35,682 nt of DNA from Neobacillus niacini NBRC 15566 (lineage in GTDB: Bacteria > Bacillota > Bacilli > Bacillales > Cytobacillaceae): positions 1 to 35,682 of the forward strand of contig NZ_BCVA01000053.1 of the NCBI RefSeq assembly GCF_001591505.1. The letters are read 5' to 3'. A program made the translations under genes and the position numbers. A model generated the notes under the pieces. It searched no databases. It saw nothing but the letters and a program-made list of their open reading frames with translations, and was not told where the DNA came from. Shown piece after piece: positions 23,008-31,334 of the stretch; position 1 is the first letter of the stretch; the number at the start of each line of letters is the position of its first letter.

Positions 23008-25005
23008 GTGGCAAGTATAGTGAAATCGGCGTGTCCGTTGAATTGCTGGGACAGCTGTGGTTTTCATGTAACGGTAGAGAACGATAAAGTAATAAAAGTT
23101 GAAGGTGATCCCTCCCACCCCATTACTAAGGGGAAAATTTGCGGCAGGGGCAGAATGCTAGAAACAAGGACGAATTCACTTGAACGGATTCTATATTCTT
23201 TAAAAAAGGTGAACGGAGAATTTAAGCAAATTCCATGGGAACAGGCTCTTGATGAGATTGCCTTACAGTTGAAGGAAATAAAAGAAGAATATGGTTCCAC
23301 AGCTGTCCTCCATAGTCATGACTATGCGAACAACGGGGTACTTAAAAATCTAGATCAACGTTTTTTTAATGCTTATGGCGGGGTAACAGAGCTTTATGGT
23401 TCCCTCTGTTGGGGTGCTGGAATTGAGGCGCAAAAGTGGGATTTTGGCGACGCTTATGCCCATGAACCAGAGGATGTTTTAAAAAGTAAAAACATTGTCA
23501 TTTGGGGAAGAAATGTAGCGCGGACAAATATGCATTTTTATGAAAAACTCCTTGAAGCAAAGAAAAAGGGAGCAAAAATTTATGTTATTGATCCATTATT
23601 CAATGCAACTGCGAAAATAGCAGATGAATATATATCCGTAAAACCTGGAATGGATGGTTTACTGGCTGCAGGAATCATAAAGGAAATTCTACATTTAGGA
23701 CTTGAAGATCGTGCATTTATTGAACACTATTCATATGGCTTTGAGGATTTAGAGAAGCTGATTGAGAGTATTTCTATAGAAAAAATTAGTAAAATGACGG
23801 AAGTGTCCGTAGAGCAGATACAGCTATTAGCAAACGTCTTTGCTGATAAACCTACCTCTACGTTTATGGGACTTGGTCTGCAGCGTTATAAAAATGGCGG
23901 GAATACAATTCGCTTGATTGACGCTCTTGCAGCGATAAGCGGCAATATTGGATTACCTGGCGGTGGTGCTAACTACGCTAACCTGCAAGTAGGGCAAAGC
24001 TTTGATATTTCAAAACTAACGCTCAGCAACCGGAGGGAGAAACATCGACAGTTTTCAATTATGAAGCAGGCCGAGGAAGTGCTTTCGGCAACGGATCCAG
24101 AAATTAAAATGATTGTGGTAACCTGTGGGAATCCTTTAACACAGGTGCCGGATTCATCAATCGTAGAAAAGGCTTTTTCATCTGTTTCAAAACTGGTTGT
24201 GATTGAGCAATTTATGACAGATACCGCTCGACTAGCAGATTATATCCTGCCAACCACCACTGTTTTTGAGGAAGAAGACCTTTATTATTCTTCTATGTAT
24301 CACCATTATGTGAATTACGGACCGAAGCTCGTTTCAGCCCCTGGTGAAGCCAAGTCTGATTTATGGATTTGGACACAGCTTGCTGAGAGACTAGGATTTG
24401 GGGACGATTTTCAGTTTTCAAGAGATCAGTGGCTGGAAATGTCTTTACAGTCATTATCTAAAAAAGGACTGTCACTTGATAAACTGAAGGAAAACCATAA
24501 CTTAGAATTGCCAGTCAAACCAGTTCCGTGGGATGATTTCCAGTTTAAAACGCCATCTGGAAAATATGAGTTTACAGCTATAAATAAGGGTGCCTTGGGT
24601 CAGCTGAAGTTAGCTGTACCGGAAGAATCAAAATGGAACAAACCAGAGCTAGCTAAGAAATTTCCTTATAACTTATTAACCATTCATCCACTAAGGTCAA
24701 ACCATTCGCAAAACTACCATCTTTTTTCCAAATCAACTCAGCTAAAGGTTGAGGTTGCTAGAAATATTGCGGATGAACATCACCTGATGGATGGTGATTC
24801 GGTACGAGTTTGGAATGATCGCGGCGAAGTTAAAGGATATCTTTCAATTCTGCCAAAAGCACATCCTAACACCATTAATATTGATGAAGGGATCTGGAAA
24901 AGGTTCGGGGGCTCTGTTAATAATCTAACATCAAGCGGAGAATCCGATAATGGTCTTGGCAGTACCTTGTACGATTGCCTAGTGAATATTGAAAAAGTAA
25001 ACTAA
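23008..25005 (+). CDS. yyaE: Molybdopterin oxidoreductase (YyaE-like)
   Basis: Catalytic subunit-type protein of the DMSO reductase superfamily, 665 residues. The N-terminal [4Fe-4S] motif is C9-x3-C13-x3-C17-x27-C45. SLCWG places C134 where family members carry the Mo ligand; this is a guess. The bis-MGD-binding domains follow (VIWGRNVARTN, SGNIGLPGGGANY, CGNPLTQVPDS). The C-terminal molydopterin-dinucleotide domain has LLTIHPLRSNHSQNYHLFS. No twin-arginine signal is present, so it is probably cytoplasmic. No partner subunits are adjacent. The substrate is unknown. The start is GTG after GGGGGTGGAG. B. subtilis YyaE lies in the same neighbourhood and is of like size. Confidence 0.9.
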   Translation: MASIVKSACPLNCWDSCGFHVTVENDKVIKVEGDPSHPITKGKICGRGRMLETRTNSLERILYSLKKVNGEFKQIPWEQALDEIALQLKEIKEEYGSTAVLHSHDYANNGVLKNLDQRFFNAYGGVTELYGSLCWGAGIEAQKWDFGDAYAHEPEDVLKSKNIVIWGRNVARTNMHFYEKLLEAKKKGAKIYVIDPLFNATAKIADEYISVKPGMDGLLAAGIIKEILHLGLEDRAFIEHYSYGFEDLEKLIESISIEKISKMTEVSVEQIQLLANVFADKPTSTFMGLGLQRYKNGGNTIRLIDALAAISGNIGLPGGGANYANLQVGQSFDISKLTLSNRREKHRQFSIMKQAEEVLSATDPEIKMIVVTCGNPLTQVPDSSIVEKAFSSVSKLVVIEQFMTDTARLADYILPTTTVFEEEDLYYSSMYHHYVNYGPKLVSAPGEAKSDLWIWTQLAERLGFGDDFQFSRDQWLEMSLQSLSKKGLSLDKLKENHNLELPVKPVPWDDFQFKTPSGKYEFTAINKGALGQLKLAVPEESKWNKPELAKKFPYNLLTIHPLRSNHSQNYHLFSKSTQLKVEVARNIADEHHLMDGDSVRVWNDRGEVKGYLSILPKAHPNTINIDEGIWKRFGGSVNNLTSSGESDNGLGSTLYDCLVNIEKVN

Positions 25006-25030
25006 CTGGTGTCTAGGGCACCAGTTTTTG
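25004..25030 (+). terminator. Terminator after yyaE
   Basis: AACTGGTG (25004-25011) pairs with CACCAGTT (25019-25026), followed by TTT and G. It begins in the stop codon. Confidence 0.8.
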
Positions 25031-25136
25031 TTGTTCTTGTCTTTTTAGCTTCTAATGCCTATAATTGTGAGAGGCTTTTTAAAAATTACGGACATTATTT
25101 TATTAAAATAGATTAGATTTTAGAGGAGTGAATTTT

Positions 25137-26237
25137 ATGGCATTAACAGCAGGAATTGTAGGTTTACCGAATGTCGGAAAGTCTACTTTATTTAATGCAA
25201 TTACACAGGCTGGGGCTGAATCAGCAAACTACCCATTTTGTACGATTGATCCTAACGTAGGAATCGTAGAAGTACCTGATCACCGCTTAACAAAACTAAC
25301 TGAACTTGTGCAGCCGAAAAAAACAGTTCCTACAGCTTTTGAATTTACTGATATTGCAGGGATTGTTAAAGGTGCCAGTAAAGGTGAAGGACTAGGGAAC
25401 AAATTTCTATCTCACATCCGTCAAGTAGACGCTATTTGTCAGGTTGTCCGCTGTTTTGCAGACGATAACATTACCCACGTATCAGGAAAAGTAGATCCTA
25501 TTTCCGATATCGAAGTCATTAACTTAGAGTTAATTCTTGCTGACATGGAGTCTGTTGAAAAAAGAATTAGCCGTGTCGAAAAATTAGCGAAGCAAAAAGA
25601 TAAAGAAGCTGCAGCGGAATTTGAAGTGCTTTCTATGCTACGCGAAGCTTTTGAAGCTGAAAAGCCAGCTCGTACGGTTGAATTTACTGATGAACAAATG
25701 AAAATTGCCAAAATGCTTCATCTTTTAACCATTAAGCCTGTTTTATATGTAGCAAATGTTGGTGAGGACGATGTCGCGGATCCATCTGGAAACGAATATG
25801 TACAAAAGGTTCGTGAATTTGCAGCAGCAGATAATGCTGAAGTAATCGTAGTTTGTGCAAAGATTGAGGAAGAAATTGCTGAGCTAGAAGGCGAAGAAAA
25901 GCAAATGTTCCTTGAAGAGCTTGGAATTGAAGAATCAGGGCTTGATCAATTAATTCGTGCTGCCTACAACTTGCTTGGATTAGCAACGTATTTCACAGCT
26001 GGTGTGCAGGAAGTTCGTGCATGGACATTCAGACATGGCATGAAAGCTCCCCAATGTGCGGGAATTATTCACTCTGATTTTGAACGTGGATTTATTCGTG
26101 CCGAAACAGTTTCATACGAGGATTTATTAGCTGCAGGAAGCCATAATGCTGCTAAAGAAGCTGGGAAAGTCCGTTTAGAAGGAAAAGAGTATATAGTAAA
26201 AGATGGAGATGTTATTCACTTCCGTTTCAATGTGTAG
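25137..26237 (+). CDS. ychF: Redox-regulated ATPase YchF (Obg family)
   Basis: OLA1/YchF-type P-loop protein of 366 residues that prefers ATP to GTP and binds ribosomes. G1 is GLPNVGKST (9-17). The switch contains YPFCTIDPNVG, followed by DIAGIVKGASKGEGLGNKFL. A coiled-coil insertion is at about 125-200. The usual NKxD is replaced by YVANVGED, a YchF trait. A TGS domain ends the protein (MKAPQCAGIIHSDFERGFIRAE, then DGDVIHFRFNV). An in-frame GTG at 25128 belongs to the ribosome site GAGGAGTG; the ATG at 25137 gives the usual MALTAGIVG. A perfect terminator follows. Confidence 0.97.
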   Translation: MALTAGIVGLPNVGKSTLFNAITQAGAESANYPFCTIDPNVGIVEVPDHRLTKLTELVQPKKTVPTAFEFTDIAGIVKGASKGEGLGNKFLSHIRQVDAICQVVRCFADDNITHVSGKVDPISDIEVINLELILADMESVEKRISRVEKLAKQKDKEAAAEFEVLSMLREAFEAEKPARTVEFTDEQMKIAKMLHLLTIKPVLYVANVGEDDVADPSGNEYVQKVREFAAADNAEVIVVCAKIEEEIAELEGEEKQMFLEELGIEESGLDQLIRAAYNLLGLATYFTAGVQEVRAWTFRHGMKAPQCAGIIHSDFERGFIRAETVSYEDLLAAGSHNAAKEAGKVRLEGKEYIVKDGDVIHFRFNV

Positions 26238-26244
26238 AATTGTC

Positions 26245-26268
26245 AGCCTTGCGTTTGCAAGGCTTTTT
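26245..26268 (+). terminator. Terminator after ychF
   Basis: AGCCTTGC (26245-26252) and GCAAGGCT (26257-26264) form a perfect stem over GTTT, followed by a T run. Confidence 0.92.
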
Positions 26269-26314
26269 ATATGGAAAGACTTTTAAGGAAAAAAACTAGA
26301 AATGGTGAACAACC

Positions 26315-26343
26315 TTGCTTTTCGTCATTAACTATGATAAAAT
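26315..26343 (+). promoter_or_regulatory. Promoter of rpsF-ssb-rpsR
   Basis: TTGCTT (26315-26320) and TAAAAT (26338-26343) are spaced by 17 bases; a TG just upstream of the -10 makes it an extended type. It leaves a leader of about 65 bases before rpsF. Confidence 0.7.
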
Positions 26344-26373
26344 CTTAACTTGTGAGTAATGAATAATTGCTCC

Positions 26374-26398
26374 TTGCCCAAAGTGGGCCGTTTAGACC
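26374..26398 (+). promoter_or_regulatory. Candidate S6:S18 autoregulatory leader
   Basis: GCCCA (26376-26380) pairs with TGGGC (26384-26388), then CCG (26388-26390) and AGACC follow just before the rpsF ribosome site. The S6:S18 complex is known in many bacteria to bind an rpsF leader with a conserved CCG. The fit here is only by motif and place, and I have not aligned it to the family model. Confidence 0.4.
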
Positions 26399-26415
26399 AA
26401 AAGGAGGTGACTGTG

Positions 26416-26703
26416 ATGAATAAGTACGAAATCATGTACATCATCCGCCCAAACATTGAAGACGAAGCGAAAAAGGCTCTTGTAGAGCGTTTCAACGGAA
26501 TTCTTCTTGAAAACGGTGCGGAAACTGCTGAAACAAAAGATTGGGGTAAGCGTCGTTTAGCTTACGAAATCAACGATTTCCGTGATGGTTATTACGAAAT
26601 CGTAAAAACGAACTCTTCAGCTGACGCGGTACAAGAATTTTCTCGTCTTGCGAAAATCAGCGAAGATATCATTCGCCATTTAGTAATTAAAGAAGAAGCT
26701 TAA
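26416..26703 (+). CDS. rpsF: 30S ribosomal protein S6
   Basis: Ribosomal protein of 95 residues that pairs with S18 on the central domain of 16S rRNA. Typical sequence MNKYEIMYIIRPNIEDEAKKA, then WGKRRLAYEINDFRDGYYEI. The start is the ATG at 26416 with a perfect AAGGAGGTGA. An in-frame start at 26359 would add 19 residues across the leader and is rejected. It heads the rpsF-ssb-rpsR operon, which matches B. subtilis. Confidence 0.98.
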   Translation: MNKYEIMYIIRPNIEDEAKKALVERFNGILLENGAETAETKDWGKRRLAYEINDFRDGYYEIVKTNSSADAVQEFSRLAKISEDIIRHLVIKEEA

Positions 26704-26724
26704 TATAAATACATTTTGGTTGAA

Positions 26725-26740
26725 TGTTTCACATGAAACA
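26725..26740. other. parS-like palindrome between rpsF and ssb
   Basis: TGTTTCACATGAAACA differs from the parS consensus TGTTNCACGTGAAACA at one central base, which leaves it a perfect palindrome. The symmetry extends to 22 bases (26722-26743). It lies 6.9 kb from the spo0J parS. It could be a weaker Spo0J site or an unrelated hairpin in the operon mRNA. Confidence 0.55.
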
Positions 26741-26769
26741 TTCTCCGAAAAGAAAAGGAGTTGATTCTG

Positions 26770-27303
26770 ATGATGAATCGTGTCGTGCTTGTTGGCCGTT
26801 TAACGAAAGATCCTGATTTGCGTTATACACCAAACGGGGTTCCTGTTGCTACCTTTACTTTAGCTGTTAACCGTCCGTTTTCTAGTCAGTCAGGTGAGCG
26901 TGAAGCAGACTTTATTAATTGTGTTGTTTGGCGTAAACCTGCTGAAAATGTGGCAAACTTCTTGAAAAAGGGCAGTCTCGCAGGAGTGGATGGCCGCATT
27001 CAAACTCGCAACTATGAAGGACAAGATGGTAAGCGTGTTTACGTTACTGAAGTTCAGGCAGAAAGTGTTCAATTTCTTGAACCGAAAAATGCGTCTGGCG
27101 GCGGTGGCGGAAGAAGCGACAATGATTACTTCGGCGCTCCTCCTAGGGAACCGCAAGGAAATCCTTATGGCGGCGGCAATCAGAATCAACGACAGTATCA
27201 AAACAATAACAATAACAATAATAAGGGTTTTACAAAAGTGGATGATGATCCGTTCTCTGGTAACGGTCAGATAGACATCTCCGATGATGATCTACCATTT
27301 TAA
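26770..27303 (+). CDS. ssb: Single-stranded DNA-binding protein SsbA
   Basis: SSB of 177 residues that coats single-stranded DNA at forks and recruits partners. The OB fold is at about 1-110 (MNRVVLVGRLTKDPDLRYTPNG, FINCVVWRKPAENVANFLKKGSL). A Gly/Asn-rich flexible linker includes a run of seven Asn. The acidic tip is DISDDDLPF, the partner-binding peptide. The ATG at 26770 or 26773 is plausible; AAAAGGAG lies about nine bases before 26770. A TTG at 26761 would touch the ribosome site. It is in the middle of rpsF-ssb-rpsR. Confidence 0.97.
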   Translation: MMNRVVLVGRLTKDPDLRYTPNGVPVATFTLAVNRPFSSQSGEREADFINCVVWRKPAENVANFLKKGSLAGVDGRIQTRNYEGQDGKRVYVTEVQAESVQFLEPKNASGGGGGRSDNDYFGAPPREPQGNPYGGGNQNQRQYQNNNNNNNKGFTKVDDDPFSGNGQIDISDDDLPF

Positions 27304-27350
27304 TGTAAACTTTTAAAATCGTTAATCATTTAATAAAGGAGGGAATTTTC

Positions 27351-27593
27351 ATGGCAGGTGGAGGACGTAAAGGCGGACGCGCGAAGCGCCGTAAAGTGTG
27401 CTATTTCACAGCAAATGGCATCTCACGCATCGATTATAAAGATGTAGATTTACTTAAAAAATTCATCTCTGAACGTGGAAAGATTTTACCACGTCGTGTA
27501 ACTGGTACAAGCGCTAAATATCAGCGTAAACTAACTGTTGCAATCAAACGTGCACGTCAAATGGCATTATTACCATTCGTTGCAGGTGAATAA
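27351..27593 (+). CDS. rpsR: 30S ribosomal protein S18
   Basis: Basic protein of 80 residues with KVCYFTANGISRIDYKDVDLLKKFISERGKILPRRVTGTSAKYQRKL, the S18 signature. It binds S6 in the 30S platform. The ATG has AAGGAGGGAA upstream. The last gene of the operon; a repeat and then a terminator follow. Confidence 0.98.
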   Translation: MAGGGRKGGRAKRRKVCYFTANGISRIDYKDVDLLKKFISERGKILPRRVTGTSAKYQRKLTVAIKRARQMALLPFVAGE

Positions 27594-27595
27594 TA

Positions 27596-27626
27596 AAGCG
27601 TTAGCGCCTAGGCGCTGGAGCTAGAA
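27596..27626. repeat. Dispersed intergenic repeat, copy 3 (internally deleted)
   Basis: Contains a perfect 14-base palindrome, AGCGCCTAGGCGCT (27603-27616), followed by GGAGCTAGAA. The ends match those of the repeats at 14292-14369 and 3371-3437, with no middle part. It lies immediately after rpsR. Confidence 0.6.
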
Positions 27627-27638
27627 TAAGAAATGACT

Positions 27639-27671
27639 AAAGGCAGCTGGGGTTTCCCTTGCTGTCTTTTT
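27639..27671 (+). terminator. Terminator after rpsR
   Basis: AAAGGCAGC (27639-27647) pairs with GCTGTCTTT (27661-27669) with one G-T. A possible inner GGG-CCC pairing and a T run follow. Confidence 0.75.
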
Positions 27672-27756
27672 ATTTTATCTTGCAGATTTGTTGAATAGGA
27701 GAGCGGAACTGGCTAAAATTAAGGAATAGGCTTTTTGAAATAATTGGGGTGAAGTA

Positions 27757-28701
27757 GTGAAAAATGTTCGAAAACTTACTGAAGGGGCTATTCTATTAGC
27801 TGCCTTTGCTGTTTTATTATTACTAACGATTTATGTCCCGTTTCTTGGGATGATTGTAAATTTATTTTTAGCAGTACCATTCATGCTATTTGGGGCGAAG
27901 AATGATGGGAAGAGTATCGTTGTTTTTATTATTGCCTCCCTTCTCCTTTCGTTTATTGTAGGAACCATTATGTCACTGCCATTAACACTTGCATATGGGA
28001 CAACTGGTGTCGTAATTGGCTACTTAATTCAGAAACAGAAGAACATGGGTGTATTATTCATCACGGGGTCTCTCGTCTTTTTAGTTAATTTAATTATTAT
28101 TTACGTGGCAAGTATCGTTCTTTTTAAGGTCAATATGATTACTGAAATGATTGAAATGATGCGAGAATCACTTAACGTTTCAGCTGACTTACTAAAGAAT
28201 TTCGGGAATACACAGGACGCGGAGAAAGTGATGGAACAATTTAATAATGGATTAAACCTAGTTAAAACTTTAATCCCAACTTTATTTGTTCTCTCTTCCT
28301 TTTTTATTGTGTTCGTTATGCAGCTTATATCCTTCCCCATCATAAAAAGATTCGGGGTTAAGGTGGAAAAGTGGAAAAGTTTTAAAGAGATAACCTTACC
28401 AAAAAGCATATTATATTACTTTCTTCTTACTTTGCTCGTTAGTATGGTGATGAAACCAGAAGAGGGCACATTCTGGTATATGGCGATTATTAATTTGACC
28501 TATATCCTACAATTCTTGATGATCCTGCAGGGCTATACATTTATCTTTTATTACTTCGACAAAAAGGGTTTTTCGAAAGCCATTTCTATTACAATAGCGA
28601 TTGTCTCTTTTCTCATTCCAATTTTCCTTTATATTGTAGGGATATTAGGTATAATTGATTTAGGCTTTGATTTACGAAAAAGCTTTAATAAAAAAGAGTG
28701 A
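27757..28701 (+). CDS. yybS: DUF2232 membrane protein YybS
   Basis: Integral membrane protein of 314 residues, with about eight hydrophobic segments, of the YybS/DUF2232 family. The N-terminal part (LTEGAILLAAFAVLLLLTIYVPFLGMIVNLFLAVPFMLFGAKNDGKS) resembles the substrate-binding S component of ECF transporters. Its substrate is unknown to me. The start is GTG after GGGGTGAAG. It is 26 bases ahead of gdpP, as in B. subtilis, so yybS-gdpP-rplI is probably an operon. Confidence 0.9.
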   Translation: MKNVRKLTEGAILLAAFAVLLLLTIYVPFLGMIVNLFLAVPFMLFGAKNDGKSIVVFIIASLLLSFIVGTIMSLPLTLAYGTTGVVIGYLIQKQKNMGVLFITGSLVFLVNLIIIYVASIVLFKVNMITEMIEMMRESLNVSADLLKNFGNTQDAEKVMEQFNNGLNLVKTLIPTLFVLSSFFIVFVMQLISFPIIKRFGVKVEKWKSFKEITLPKSILYYFLLTLLVSMVMKPEEGTFWYMAIINLTYILQFLMILQGYTFIFYYFDKKGFSKAISITIAIVSFLIPIFLYIVGILGIIDLGFDLRKSFNKKE

Positions 28702-28727
28702 TGACTACTGTTTAGGAGCTGAAAAAA

Positions 28728-30701
28728 TTGCCTGCATTTATTGAAAAACGCTCGATTCGATACCCTTTTTACGGGCTGATAGGCATTACAGTAGTGCTGC
28801 TCATTGTCCTGGCCTACTATAATTGGATACTTAGTTTGGTGGGATTGTTTCTTATCATTCCGACGCTGTACTATATGATAGTCATTGAATCCAGCCAAAG
28901 GAAAGAGATGGAAGAATATATCTCAACCCTTTCATACAGAGTGAAAAGGGTTGGCGAAGAAGCACTAATGGAAATGCCGATTGGGATTATGCTCATAAAT
29001 GATGAGTATTCTATAGAGTGGACAAATCCTTTTTTATCTTCTTATTTCGATGAAGATACCCTTATTGGGAAATCTCTATATGAAATTGCTGATACGTTGA
29101 TACCGTTAATTAAACAGGAAGTAGAAACAGAAATTATTACTCTTCATGAACGAAAGTTTCGAGTCATTCTTAAAAGTGAGGAAAAGCTCCTTTACTTCTT
29201 TGATGTCACAGAAGAAAAGGAAATTGAAAAACTTTATCATGATGAACGGACTGTAATTGCGACTATCTTTTTAGACAATTATGATGAGTTAACGCAAGGC
29301 ATGGATGACCAAATGCGTGGAAGCATTAACAACATGGTTACTTCAACTCTAAATAAATGGGCCCAGGAAAATGGTATTTTTATTAAAAGGGTTTCATCTG
29401 AACGATTTATTGCTGTCTTTAATGAAGCGATTCTGCAAATATTGGAAAAGGGCAAATTTACTGTTCTTGATGAAGTCAGAGAAATGACTTCAAAGCAGAA
29501 TATATCCTTTACATTAAGTATTGGCGTAGGCGCTGGAACCCCTTCGTTGCCTGAATTAGGCGTATTAGCGCAATCAAGCTTGGACCTGGCTCTAGGTAGA
29601 GGCGGCGATCAGGTTGCGATCAAACATCCTAACGGCAAAGTGAAGTTCTTTGGCGGCAAAACAAATCCAGTTGAAAAACGGACAAGGGTCCGTGCCCGCG
29701 TCATTTCCCATGCACTAAAGGATTTAATTACTGCTAGTGATAAGGTAATTATTATGGGACATAAAAATCCCGATATGGATTCAATAGGGTCCTCTATTGG
29801 AATCTACAAAGTTGCCCAAATGAACCAAAAAGATGCCTACATAGTTTTAAACTCGCAAGAAATGGATGGTGCTGTCCATAGGCTAATGGATGAAATCCGC
29901 CATCAAGAGCAATTATTTTCTCGATTTATTGGTCCAGAAGAGGCATTGGAAATTTCAACAGAAAAAACATTATTGGTGGTCGTTGATACCCATAAACCTG
30001 CCTTAGTGATTGAAGAACGACTACTGAATAGAATTGATAATGTGGTTGTAATCGACCATCACCGTCGCGGGGAAGAATTTATTGAAAATCCAGTCCTTGT
30101 TTATATGGAGCCATACGCCTCTTCTACAGCAGAGCTAGTTACTGAATTTCTTGAATATCAGCCAAAACGCGGTAAAATAGAAATGATAGAAGCAACTGCA
30201 CTGCTCGCAGGAATTGTGGTGGATACGAAAAGTTTCACCTTACGAACAGGTGCTAGAACCTTTGACGCAGCTTCCTATTTAAGAGGTCAAGGGGCAGATA
30301 CCATTCTCGTTCAAAAGTTCCTAAAGGAAAGTGTTAATACGTATATAAAAAGGGCTAAATTAATTGAATCGGTTGCATTTTACCGGGATGGAATTGCCAT
30401 TGCCAAAGGCGGCGAAGATGAACTTCATGACCAAGTCCTTCTAGCCCAAGCGGCAGATACGCTCCTGACTATGGATGGGGTAGCAGCCTCGTTTGTCATT
30501 GCAAGGCGTAATGAAGGGCTAATTGGAATTAGTGCCAGGTCGCTCGGCAATGTCAACGTTCAAGTAATCATGGAAAAACTCCAAGGCGGCGGACATCTGA
30601 CAAACGCAGCCACCCAGCTGATGGGGATATCCATAACAGAAGCAGATAGACAATTAAAGCTGGCAATTGAAGATTATTTTGAAGGTGGGAAAAAGGAATG
30701 A
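28728..30701 (+). CDS. gdpP: Cyclic-di-AMP phosphodiesterase GdpP (YybT)
   Basis: Membrane phosphodiesterase that cleaves c-di-AMP to pApA; its loss raises c-di-AMP and beta-lactam tolerance in relatives. The protein has 657 residues. Two N-terminal TM segments (about 10-55) are followed by a degenerate PAS domain (about 84-150). A degenerate GGDEF domain follows (about 175-300), lacking a true GGDEF motif. The DHH part has MGHKNPDMDS (343-352), a VVVDTHK and DHH at 443-445. DHHA1 has GGGH (620-623). The start is TTG after TAGGAG. Its TGA overlaps the rplI ATG by four bases. Confidence 0.97.
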   Translation: MPAFIEKRSIRYPFYGLIGITVVLLIVLAYYNWILSLVGLFLIIPTLYYMIVIESSQRKEMEEYISTLSYRVKRVGEEALMEMPIGIMLINDEYSIEWTNPFLSSYFDEDTLIGKSLYEIADTLIPLIKQEVETEIITLHERKFRVILKSEEKLLYFFDVTEEKEIEKLYHDERTVIATIFLDNYDELTQGMDDQMRGSINNMVTSTLNKWAQENGIFIKRVSSERFIAVFNEAILQILEKGKFTVLDEVREMTSKQNISFTLSIGVGAGTPSLPELGVLAQSSLDLALGRGGDQVAIKHPNGKVKFFGGKTNPVEKRTRVRARVISHALKDLITASDKVIIMGHKNPDMDSIGSSIGIYKVAQMNQKDAYIVLNSQEMDGAVHRLMDEIRHQEQLFSRFIGPEEALEISTEKTLLVVVDTHKPALVIEERLLNRIDNVVVIDHHRRGEEFIENPVLVYMEPYASSTAELVTEFLEYQPKRGKIEMIEATALLAGIVVDTKSFTLRTGARTFDAASYLRGQGADTILVQKFLKESVNTYIKRAKLIESVAFYRDGIAIAKGGEDELHDQVLLAQAADTLLTMDGVAASFVIARRNEGLIGISARSLGNVNVQVIMEKLQGGGHLTNAATQLMGISITEADRQLKLAIEDYFEGGKKE

Positions 30702-31147
30702 AGGTAATTTTTCTAAAGGATGTAAAAGGAAAAGGAAAAAAAGGTGAAATTAAGAACGTTGCTGATGGTTATGCACATAATTTCTTAATTAAGCAAGGCC
30801 TAGCAATCGAAGCAAATAATACGAACATCAGCACGCTTGAGGGACAAAAGAAAAAAGAAGACAAACGTGCGGCTGAGGAGCTTGCTGAGGCAAAAAAGCT
30901 TGGTGAGCAGTTAGATAAAATAACTGTAGAGTTATCCGCGAAGGCCGGTGAAGGTGGCCGCCTATTTGGATCGATTACAACAAAGCAAATTGCAGAAGAA
31001 CTTCAAAAGAAACACGGAATTAAAATCGATAAACGAAAAATGGAATTAGCAGATGCCATTCGTACCTTAGGTCATACAAAGGTTCCAGTTAAACTTCACC
31101 ATGAAGTTCTAGCTACGTTAACCGTTCATGTTAAAGAGGTAAAGTAA
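30698..31147 (+). CDS. rplI: 50S ribosomal protein L9
   Basis: Two-domain ribosomal protein of 149 residues. The N-terminal domain reads MKVIFLKDVKGKGKKGEIKN, with VADGYAHNFLIKQGLA as the L9 signature. A long charged helix (about 40-80) links it to the C-terminal rRNA-binding domain. The ATG overlaps the gdpP stop (ATGA), so the two are translationally coupled. It ends with a hairpin before dnaC. Confidence 0.98.
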   Translation: MKVIFLKDVKGKGKKGEIKNVADGYAHNFLIKQGLAIEANNTNISTLEGQKKKEDKRAAEELAEAKKLGEQLDKITVELSAKAGEGGRLFGSITTKQIAEELQKKHGIKIDKRKMELADAIRTLGHTKVPVKLHHEVLATLTVHVKEVK

Positions 31148-31221
31148 TTTCCAGTTCAAATTTCAGATAAACATGTTAAAATAATAAAAGTTGATGAGGA
31201 AAAAGCGAACTGACTTTTTCC

Positions 31222-31257
31222 AAAGTGATGTGATCGGTCTAGACTGGTCACTTTTCT
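31222..31257 (+). terminator. Probable terminator after rplI
   Basis: AAAGTGA (31222-31228) pairs with TCACTTT (31248-31254), with an inner GTGATC/GGTCAC alternative and TCTAGA in the loop. The T run is short (TTTTCTTC). Confidence 0.5.
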
Positions 31258-31334
31258 TCATTATGGACATAATTAGGTTTTTAAAACTATTAATATATTT
31301 AATTATCCTCTTCACAATAGGAGGTCTTTGATAG

